The notes beneath the pieces are model-generated. The model saw nothing but the letters and a program-made list of their open reading frames with translations, had not been told where the DNA came from and made no database searches. From Neurospora tetraspora (Eukaryota; Ascomycota; Sordariomycetes; Sordariales; Sordariaceae), in contig NW_026944383.1 in the NCBI RefSeq assembly GCF_033439725.1, forward strand, positions 8,184,001 through 8,248,000: DNA of 64,000 nt, in the 5' to 3' direction. Numbering within the stretch: position 1 is the stretch's first letter; every line of letters begins with the position of its first letter. The position numbers were made by a program, and so were the translations under genes. Shown here one piece after another: positions 55,462-64,000 of this stretch.

Positions 55462-56953
55462 CTGGAAATCAAGTTTGCGAACGGAAAAAAAGAGACAGAA
55501 GGAAGCCCGTCAGGAAAGGTCATGATGAGTGGGCAAGAGATTTTTTATATCAAAATCAACATCCACGTCGGGTCCTCCGGAAAGAAAGTCGACGGGGGAG
55601 CCCCTCCGGCAACAAAGTGGACCCCGTTCCGACTCCGGAACACGGGCGGGGATCCCCGCACCGAGTACCGTTTACCGCGACAGTGGAGAATGCCGATATC
55701 CGGCCCACTTTTGCCGGTAGCAGTGGAGCCCGATGCACGTTAAGCGCGGGAGTCGGTGCCGGCCCACTTCCCGTCGAACATCACCTCCCCACAATCGCTT
55801 CCACAAGGACCACATTCCACTTCCAGACGTGTTCCAGTCGTCGATCCGTCCCGTTCCCGAACCCAAAAGTCTCTGGAAGTCTGGACACCAGGAGACGCTA
55901 ATGAAGTCATTCCACTGAATGGCACGTGGACGTTCTGGATTCTGGGCCGTTGAATAGTACGTACTACGTATGTACACCGGTTCAATTCGATGTGATGCAG
56001 CTTGACGACTGGAGCCGGTCTTTTCTCTACGTTACCTATGGAAGATGTAAACCAGAAGCCGGAAAGGGGCTGGCTAGAGATATGAGAACCGGATGCGAAG
56101 CCATTGTTTCTCACCGGTTGCGTATCGAAGAAGATTGAAAGGGTGACATGGCATGACATGATAGGTAGGTAGGTATTGCCTGGTTCCTATCTAGACTTTT
56201 GATACCGAACCGTTCGGTCTACCTACTACATACCTACCCAGATACCGGACGGACACTCTTCTTTATCTCCTCACTATTAGCTCCGCGCGTTAGACAGTCT
56301 ACTAATCTATACTATCACCAGCTATCACTGCGTTATCGTAAATTCGACATCTGTGGTTGATAAAAGGTGTTCAATATCAGGAAGTCCCGGTGAAAATCTC
56401 AAACACGACTACGGGTGTCGGTCGAACCCCTACGGGATGCGTTCATCCCGGCCGTTTGGTAAGGGTGTTTGCCACCACCCGTCCAGTCAACACGCTTTCC
56501 GGGACGGGGGAGCAACAAGGGGATAGATACAATGAGGATCGGAACAAGGAAAAATCTCTGTTCTTGTCTCTTGTCGGTTCGGGGACCATGAATTAGGAGG
56601 ATGGAGGAGAAAGAAGCGGTGAAATACTTGATAACCATGGATGGCTAGGGCTAGGTAGGAAGGAAAGAAGACTTGTTTGTGTCGGTGTCGAGTGATACCA
56701 TCCAATGTCTTTCTATATCTTCACAACTCTCTGTCGTTGACATTCATTCCTTCGCTTGTTGAGCATTGTTATTTCCATAAAGAGTGTGTGTATACCTATC
56801 CTCCCTGCAAAGCAGTACTCTACTCGAGTCAACTACTGGATCTGTCACAAGGGAATCCTTTCTGTCTGTAGTCACTCGAACATTAATCACTTCGCCGTTT
56901 CTTTCTATCAGTTTCGTCAACACCAACAAAACATTAGAGCCGAGTTGTCGACT
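55462..56953. other. intergenic region upstream of the DUF1275 gene
   Basis: Normal-composition DNA with several frames of 60-139 codons on both strands, none resembling a known family. A GTAGGTAG-like short repeat occurs near 56163-56175. The last ~250 bases are the leader of the DUF1275 gene. Confidence 0.5.
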
Positions 56954-58253
56954 ATGACGGCATCGCCAGAAGAAAAGACCGACCAGGTCGTCAACTCGAG
57001 TGACGAAAGCACTCACACTCAGTTCCCTTGTCCGAAATATTCATGCTCTCAGCCAATAGAGCTATCACCACAGTCTTTTGCTTCGAGGGCTTGGGCATAC
57101 CTGAATGAAGATGTCCGTCCGTCACACTTTGCTGAGCTACAGCTTGTCTTGTTGACGTTTTGTATTGGACTTCAAGGTACGTTTCTTTCATTCCTCCCCC
57201 CTTCTCTTTTATCCGCCTCTTCACCCTCATTCCCTTCCATTTTCCCTTTTTCTCTTTTATCCTTCCTTTCATTTGCCCTCTTTCCCCTGTGTTTCTCTCG
57301 ACTTCACCAATCGTCCCTCATGTCACCATCACCATCCACCATCACCATCACCATCCACCATGACCATCCATCCTCCCATACCTACACTAGGTACCTCAGT
57401 CTGTTCCCCCATCCCATGCTAACTCCATAACAACAACAAAACAGACGCAGTCTCCTTCCCCGACTTCCACGCCTTCGCCTCCAACCAAACCGGCAACACC
57501 GTCTTCCTAATGCTCGCCATCGCCCTGCCCGAATTCAACCCCTCCATGTTCATCACCGCCAACATCGGCTGCTCGCTCGGCTTCTTTTTGGGGAGTGCCT
57601 GGCTCACCGGCCAACTCGGCCACATCATCGGCCCTCGTCGTCGATTATGGCTGTTAGTTACCAACGCCATCCAAACTTGTTTGGTGTTCATCGCTGCTGG
57701 GTTGCAGTTCTCGTCAAAGCATACCAACACGCCCGGCAAGGATTTGTTTGCTAGTGGGAGTTTTGAGGAAGGGGAGTGGGATGCGGTTACTGGTCCCCGC
57801 ACACTCATCTGCATTGCCCTGCTGGCCAGTGCGGCGGGGAGTCAGGTGGTTTTGAGCAGGAGTCTGAACATGACGGAGATCACGACGGCGATGGCGACGG
57901 CGGCGTGGTTGGATTTGGTTATTGATAGGAACCTGTTTAGGGGACCGCTCAAGAAAAATACGGGGCGGAATAGACGGGTGGCGTTCCTGGCTGCGTTGGC
58001 GGTGGGGAGTCTTTGTGGTGCGTATATTTATAGGGAGGTGGGGAGCGCGGTGGCGGTTACCATCTCGGGGGGAGGGAAGGCGGTGGTGCTGGGGATGTTT
58101 TTGGTTGCGCCGGGGGACAAGGGGAAGAAGGAGGAGAGGGATGTGGAGAGGGGGGATGTTAATGAAAAGGAGGGTGCTGTTAAGGGGGATGAAGGGAGTG
58201 GGAGTGGGAGTGATGAGGAGGTGGAAAGGGGACGGGGGGTGGAGGCGGTTTAG
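56954..58253 (+). CDS. DUF1275 (YoaK-type) multi-pass membrane protein
   Basis: Two exons, 56954-57176 and 57445-58253, giving 343 residues. It has a cytosolic-type N-terminus of ~70 residues, then a first hydrophobic segment (FAELQLVLLTFCIGLQ) interrupted by the intron. DAVSFPDFHAFASNQTGNTVFLMLAIAL follows, the signature of DUF1275 (the D-AxSF, F-SNQTGN pattern). More hydrophobic segments are NIGCSLGFFLGSAWLTGQLG, LWLLVTNAIQTCLVFIAAGL, TLICIALLASAAGSQVVLSR, VAFLAALAVGSLCGAYIY and AVVLGMFLVAP. The C-terminus is a charged Glu/Lys/Ser tail. An MTEITTAMATAAWLDLVID motif, also typical, precedes helix 5. The biochemical function is unknown across the family. Confidence 0.87.
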
Positions 58254-58786
58254 GGGGCTGTTGAGAGAGTGGCTTGTCTTTGCTTTGGATCATGAGCGTT
58301 TGCATGTAGATGGATGATTGCGTGGAGTTTTGGCGTTGGGTTGGATACCTAGTTTCTTCACTTGAACTTGATCGATACCTGGCATTAATGAAAACGAGCT
58401 GTTAGCGAGTGGTGTTTTGCTAACTGCTACCATGCAGTGATCATATGTCAACAGAAACGAAAAGGCATACCTAGAATGTAAAATCACCGCCTGATGAACA
58501 CCGACTCTGATACTAGGCTGACTGGTCGCTCCAATATCACCCAAATTGACGCTTCTGTCCGAGAAAAGTGAAGAGAATCACGGCAGTGTGAGCGTCACTA
58601 CCCCGGCTGGTTCCTCCTGACTTGTTCTGATCTGACTTTGATTCATCTCCCAGTAGCAAATGATATATGACATAAGTAACAAACTCCCATAAACGCCTTG
58701 TCTTGGTGGATGATCGCAACAATTGTGAAAAGATTACACCTCCCTTCTTCATCCCCTCAACCCCTCATTCCCTACTCTCTCCTCAC
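58254..58786. other. convergent intergenic region
   Basis: 3' flanks of the DUF1275 gene and RPF2. No gene is seen. Confidence 0.6.
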
Positions 58787-59981
58787 TTAAAACTCAACAG
58801 CATCCCTCGCCCTCTTCTTCCTCGGCCCCACGACCCTGTCACTGACAACCTTGACGCCCTCCAGCGGCACATCCGCATCATCAAAGTCCTCATCCACCAC
58901 ATCCCTGCTCCTCTTGAGACCCTTCATCTTCCTCGTCTGCAACTCGCTGAGATCCAGCTTGCCCATATGGATTCTACCAATCTTGTCACCGATGCTATCC
59001 ATGCTGATATTCTTCTTGGTGCGCTCCTCGGTGGTCTTGGGCTTGCGCATCGCCTCCTTGAGCATGTCGGCGTCGGGCTGCTGGAGACGACCAAGACGGA
59101 AGTCCATGCGGGGACCGTGCTCTTCGACTTCGACTCTGGGGAGCTTCTGGCCGGAACGCTTGGTGCGGATCAGGTAGGCGCGCAGGTGGAGGGTGGGTTT
59201 TGTTGAGGGGTCCGACGGGTCGGCGGAGGAAGTGGGCTCGTCGGCGGAAACGACGATGCAGTACTGAAGACCCTCGACGTCGATCTTGTCGGAGGGATCG
59301 CCGCGGAAGAAGTCGATGAGCATGGATTTGGCGGTGGTGAAGGCGTTGGCGACGGGGGATTCGCTGGGGAGATTGTTAGCTAACATTCACTCCTCCTTTT
59401 GTCATGAAACCGGGGACATACAAAGCAGTACCGGCGAACACCATCAAAGGCTTGGTGCCAACGGGAACCTTCTTGGTCTTGAACTGGGCGATGCTGCGGA
59501 AGGTCTCGGGGTCGAGGTAGAACTCGAGCATGTCGAGCATCTTGTAGTCGAAGGTGCGGCAGAAGGTGATGGTGTGGGGGCGCTTCTTGCTGCTGGAGCC
59601 GAAGAGAATGAGCGAGGTGTCGTTCTTCTCGGAGAAGAAGGTCAGGGAGCTGGCGTCCTCGAACGGGTGGACGGGGTTCTTCTTGTGGAAGCGCTTGGCG
59701 TGGGTTTGGCGCAGGGAGTAGAGATCTTGCATGGCATCTTGGGTCTGCAGACTGTGTTAGAGGCTATTGTGTATAGGAGGGTATGGAGACGACATACGAC
59801 TTGGCTGCAGGTGGTGCCGCGAAGGAAGAGGGCGGTCTTGGGGTTCTCTTGGACCTTGGGGGCACGCTTCTCGAGCGCCCTCTTGGAACGGGCTGTCCGC
59901 GGCTTGCTGTGATGGGGGGAGGACTGTCAGCTATCATTCTGCGTATTGTGATGATCGATTGACGTACACTTGGCGGAGCAT
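58787..59981 (-). CDS. rpf2: ribosome production factor 2 (RPF2), Brix-domain protein
   Basis: Four exons on the minus strand: 59981-59968, 59906-59798, 59744-59422, 59363-58787, giving 340 residues. Rpf2 works with Rrs1 in the nucleolus to load the 5S RNP onto pre-60S particles. The first exon is 14 nt (MLRQ plus two bases) and joins to VKPRTARSKRALEKRAPKVQENPKTALFLRGTTCSQV (across two entries in this description), the typical Rpf2 start. The Brix domain covers the middle: DLYSLRQTHAKRFHKKNPVHPFED, SLILFGSSSKKRPHTITFCR, DMLEFYLDPETFRSI, and FAGTAF joined to ESPVANAFTTAKSMLIDFFRG. The later GPRMDFRLGRLQQPDADMLKEAMR block and the basic C-terminus VVGPRKKRARDAVEF are characteristic. Confidence 0.95.
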
Positions 59982-61855
59982 TTTGGAGGTATGATTATGC
60001 GATAACGGTAGTGGGTGAATTGGGTAGGTATCGCAAGGTGGTGATGGACAATGGAGGGAGTGGTGTGGACTGGGGACTGTTCGCGGGCGGATTCTCTCCT
60101 TCACCTGCAAACCGTCGTGATAGTCGAGCAAAGAAATTCCAGAACGGCGCTTATCGATAAGGGAGCTTGAGGTCAAAATTTTGTGGGGCGGGTGGGGTCA
60201 AGGTTGTCCACTCTAGTCCGCTCGTCCACTGGGTGCTGGCTTTCCCCTGCCTGTCGTTCAGGGGTTCCGTTCACTGTTTCCATTTACCAGAAACATTTCC
60301 TGTCATCTCATCACAGTTGGTCATGGAGCCAACCTCGAGCTGCTTTCCATGAGTATCAATAGTTGAGACGGTCTGAGCTGGCAAAGAGACATCACATCCC
60401 CGCCCGACTGCCGAGTCGACAACATTACAAAACTCTGGCATCACATTCACAATATCTCAAACCTTGGGAATACTCGGAATACACCAAGCCGACATCTTAG
60501 AGGACAAGTTATTCACACTACTTGTATGGTTGGTCTTGTTCTGCTCTAGTTCGAAACAACATTTCTCGAGTATAGCTTCCGGCGAATATCATCAATGCTT
60601 TCCTCATCCTACCACACTGGTTCTGTCTTTATCTGACACCGAGCAGAGCGGCTCCCAGCTGAGTTATACAGTCCAATACTGGTTTGTTTGTTGGCTCGAG
60701 ACCTCTGGTCAACCTTCCTAGGCGTTTATATGTCTAATTGATCTTTGGGACAATTCGGGATAGATCTCGTCCAGTATACCAGGAGTACCAAGCTAACAAA
60801 CAAACCAGCATTAGATTGTATGAAGCAGTAGAGACAACCTTACCTTAAAGGCCCAATACTAGCCCTGCCGTACTTGTATGTTCTACTATTATTTTCTCCC
60901 AGCGTTATCAGTTTTGGCTTAACCATGTGGTGGTCTTCACCCTCCCGTCTCAACAACTAACCCCGAATCCTCTGCATCTCGTCCAACCTATTGAGCAGCC
61001 CCCTTTTTTATTTACATAAAAACTGCCCCTACCCATACGACCTCCGAACCGCACATTCTTGTGCTCCTCCCTCCTGCCAGGCTGAAACCGTTGTACATGG
61101 TCGAGCTTTGGCACCTCTCGGCTCCGCCAAAGCCATCGGGAAGCTGCTTTCAACGGTTTGAAGAGGGCGATTGCATTCTCGTCAAGCCATTGTGCAGCAA
61201 GCTGTCCGAGGCCGATGATCGTTCGAGTGTTTGGAGAGTTCGGAAACTCGGGCATAAGGACAAGGCAAAAGTTCTCTTCGATAAAAGTTCCACGCAGCTT
61301 CCCGCGACCGAGAAGGCATTGGGATGCAAGGCGCAAACTGCTGTAACTCGTGAACTTCCTCCGGATCTGCGTAGGCGTAAGCATGCTCCCGTGAGGTATG
61401 GTGGGAGAGGGAGGTTTGGACCGGGTTGTTCCGTGCAGGCGCTCGGGGACAGACTGGATGGTGAGTGGCTAGTTAGAGTAAACTGATAATCAGTTGTGAG
61501 GTTGATGGGAAGGAGTCATGAGGAAGGGAGGTTATCGATGATCATGCCATCATGATACCGTCCTAAAAAGGTTTTGGTGGCCCACTGTTGTGGTTTTTGT
61601 TTTTTTCAAATGGTGTCAAGAAAGTGATGGCAAAAGCATTTTGGTCGCTTGGCGATGGGGCTTTGTTCATGGACAAAAACATCAACTCTCGGGATTGAGT
61701 GTTTGCCCAGCAATAATGCCAGAGACCTGTCACGCCTATCCCTTCACCCAACACAACACCATGACATTTCTCTACAGATTGAACCTTCGAAAAGAAAAAA
61801 GTTCATCATCGGTGTTATGAAAAGAAACACAAAAAGTGACAAAACGCAGAAAGTC
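59982..61855. other. intergenic region RPF2 / tRNA-Asn
   Basis: No gene is supported with confidence. The best candidate is a 144-codon minus frame at 61384-60950 (starts MLTPTQIRRKFTSYSSLR) with no recognised domain and no clear splice partners. The frame on the opposite strand (61061-61486) overlaps it. Confidence 0.45.
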
Positions 61856-61860
61856 AAAAA
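61856..61860 (-). terminator. Pol III terminator of tRNA-Asn
   Basis: A run of five T on the minus strand lies 11 bases downstream of the tRNA 3' end. Confidence 0.65.
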
Positions 61861-61871
61861 GAGAATTTGAT

Positions 61872-61945
61872 CTCCCTCGGTAAGGATCGAACTTACAGCC
61901 TCCAGATTAACAGTCTGACGCGCTAGCCAATTGCGCCACGAGGGA
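61872..61945 (-). tRNA. tRNA-Asn (anticodon GTT)
   Basis: 74-nt cloverleaf on the minus strand, no intron. The acceptor stem TCCCTCG pairs with CGAGGGA plus discriminator G. The D-arm contains the A box TGGCGCAATTGG. The anticodon loop CTGTTAA is closed by CAGA/TCTG, giving GTT (Asn). The T-arm has GTTCGATCC (B box). A short Pol III terminator follows. Confidence 0.95.
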
Positions 61946-64000
61946 TATCCAGATGTTGTTGTAAGTGCGTCCAAATCTTTAGCTTATATACACAACTCAA
62001 AGAGTGTGCACCTTTTTAACATTTTGCGCCTCCTCCTTTTTTGGAGGATCATTCTTTTTGTGCCTCATGTCTTTCTTCTCGATGTGTTCATTGGGATAGT
62101 GGATGTCATGTCATGATTGATGAAGATGTATTGCACTTCAGAGGGTTAGGGTCCTTCTTCCACTTCTTGTACCACTCGTTCCCCCCTCCCCAATACCTAC
62201 CTCCGTCCTCCTTGTGCATCAGTGGTGCCAGTTCGTGCCAGTGTACGGAATCCCGAATGCTGTGACATCCAACTTTGTCTCACCTCTCGTTCCATTTTCC
62301 TCGGAAGAAATTTTTTTTTTTTTCCTCTTGCGCTCCTGCTCGTGCTTTGACCCTGTTGGACGATGATTGGGTTTAGCTATCTTGCTCTTTCTTTGTCTTC
62401 CACTTAACTGGGTGCCAACCGAGTTGCTGACACTGACTGGTCTCACCACTTTGCTTCTCTCTTGTCTCTCTCTGTGAGCTGTGAGCCTGTGAGCCTGTGC
62501 CGTGGGCGGCCGCGTATCTCACCAAAGGAAAGAGGATTTTGGTTGGGAAGACATACATGTTCAGCTCCATTCGAAAGAAGCACTGCATAGCGGTGCTAGT
62601 ATAAATGTGCTGAGAAGCAACTCGATGCTGCTATCACCGAACTACTCATGTATGTCCCGTTGACTATTCAGGGAGACGTATAGAATCCACGGGTATGTGT
62701 AAACCCGGTATGGACTACATGTTGGCATTGGCACACCGGAAAAGCCATCTTTACCACGTTCTCGCTGATAGACGTGGGGGTTACATCCCAACCTCTTCTC
62801 CAACAGCATTCTCACTGGTCACAGTCTTTGAAAATCCGATACCGAGTGGAAGATCTTTCATCGTAAGTTTTCTCCCCACGTTTTTGGACGTATCTGTTTG
62901 GTTTCTTGCTATCCGGCACTAGTGTAGCAATAATGGACTTCCCGAATGTCTCGGGTTCCAAGCTGCATCGCGCTGCCCGTGTCGTTAGTCGTCACATACA
63001 ACTCACATGTGTGTGTGTGTGTGTGTGGCATCCCTGGACATTGGCCGTACATATCCTGGTTTTGGCCGTATAAAAACAGCCTTGAGAGTGAGGAGACAGA
63101 TCTGTGGACGCAATCGCGCGGCTCGTTGTAAATGTCTGCTGAACTCTCTAGTCAAGAACCAACGGGAAACAAGCTGAAGACGGCATTGAACCAACCGACC
63201 GACCGATGATCTCAACAAGAGGCCATCAAGCCGCATTTCCTTCCTGCACGCTTTTTGCATTTTCTGCCGTGCTCTCAGAACTTCAGCTAACAGTTCCGGT
63301 TGTACGACAGCTGAGACTGCCAGACCGCTGAGGCCGAGTAGTAGTGACTACTTTAGGCCAGACCGCGTGGCCTGGAGATGGCCTGGTTGTAAGTATCCCC
63401 AAGTAGGTACCTATCCCCAAGTTACAATGAGGCGGCATTGCCTTCGGGTGAAGAAGATGTGTGGCGCTGTGATTGTGCAGTTTGTAAGTCCTAGGCTCAA
63501 TCTCTGCCGCAGAAAGTGGCTTGCATGGAAATTGAAAAGACGCCTTCGAGGAGGCTACCCGGTCAGGTCGGCACATTGTATGTGATGGAAGGCTACAGCG
63601 AATAATCAAGTGGAAGGCGTATCGCGGTCTTCGGCATGAGGCACTTCCCAAATTCCCAAGACCCAAGTGCCGGCCGACCTCCAAGGAGACCTTTTTCAAG
63701 CGCATAACCTGACCGCTTTTCCCAAGTTTAAAGCAGTGGATATGTTTCAGACGAGTTAGACAACACAGCACGGGCGAGCGGCGACTGCTTCGGCAAGCGA
63801 AGGGGTAGCCTGTGAATATCCTTTTTTTCTCTTGGATATCGGAGTTTTGTGGTCCTTTGGATTCCTGGAAAAGAGAAGTTCGAGTACACGTGGTTTATCG
63901 TCGCACCTAGACTCGCTCGAGTGGTGCCGGATCACCGTTACCCGGGCTTTAGGAGGTTTCCGGTCGGTTACCCTTTACTGCTTTTTCCCTGTGTTGTGTT
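61946..64000. other. right-end region without a recognised gene
   Basis: Upstream of the tRNA and onward to the window edge. A (GT)n microsatellite lies at about 63007-63028. The longest frame (63771-63283, minus, 162 codons) has no family resemblance. A gene extending beyond the right edge is possible but not visible. Confidence 0.45.
63007..63028. repeat. GT microsatellite
   Basis: About ten uninterrupted GT units. Confidence 0.9.

Noticed and set aside
60950-61384. 144-codon minus frame as a gene
   Set aside because: No recognised domain, no splice context and an overlapping frame on the other strand. Kept only as a possibility in the intergenic entry.
63430-63510. tRNA-like or SINE-like tract (GGCTCAATCTC)
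   Set aside because: No cloverleaf can be drawn and no A-rich tail or target duplication is seen.
1-64000. CRISPR arrays, operons, riboswitches or ribosome binding sites
   Set aside because: The window is eukaryotic nuclear DNA; no spacer-type repeat arrays were seen.

Overview
The window is nuclear DNA of a filamentous ascomycete, almost certainly Neurospora (N. crassa or a close relative). Genes carry short spliceosomal introns with GTATGT/GTAAGT-type donors and CTAAC/CTGAC-like branch sites. Codon usage is GC-rich. One 5.4-kb block is AT-saturated in the way repeat-induced point mutation (RIP) leaves old repeats. The gene set includes recognisable Neurospora loci: sec-9, the NLR gene I read as plp-1, PCNA and cys-16. 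Exon models were built by hand from splice signals and frame continuity, and each complete model sums to a multiple of three. No transcripts or database searches were available.

Left part (0.7-13.7 kb). A patatin/NB-ARC/TPR NLR gene (plp-1-like) is followed tail-to-tail by sec-9, which encodes the SNAP-25-type SNARE that PLP-1 is known to guard. This is a germling allorecognition and cell-death locus. Next come a small hypothetical gene, an intronless gene for a GTPBP1-like translational GTPase, and EMC6.

Middle part (15.5-28.8 kb). This is a dense housekeeping stretch: a vezatin/Inp2-like peroxisomal myosin-binding protein, PCNA, pyridoxal kinase, dUTPase (with two MluI cell-cycle boxes upstream), a probable CENP-K kinetochore protein and a three-KH RNA-binding protein. 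PCNA and dUTPase are both S-phase genes.

Accessory part (30-37 kb). A secreted Gly/Leu-rich tandem-repeat protein gene, apparently out of frame at a C8 run, sits between two 132-bp inverted repeats about 3 kb apart. A conserved small hypothetical gene follows, then a long stretch with no recognised gene.

Right part (37.4-64 kb). Genes for FAD synthetase, an RBR (RING-IBR-RING) ubiquitin ligase, a Zn2Cys6 transcription factor and cystathionine gamma-lyase (cys-16) lead to the RIP-type AT-rich block (about 49.74-55.14 kb). That block holds a young, un-mutated 513-bp foldback DNA element with 41-bp terminal inverted repeats flanked by TTAATTAA. Beyond it are a possible gene fragment, a DUF1275 membrane protein, the ribosome-biogenesis factor RPF2 and a tRNA-Asn(GUU). 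The last 2 kb contain no recognised gene.
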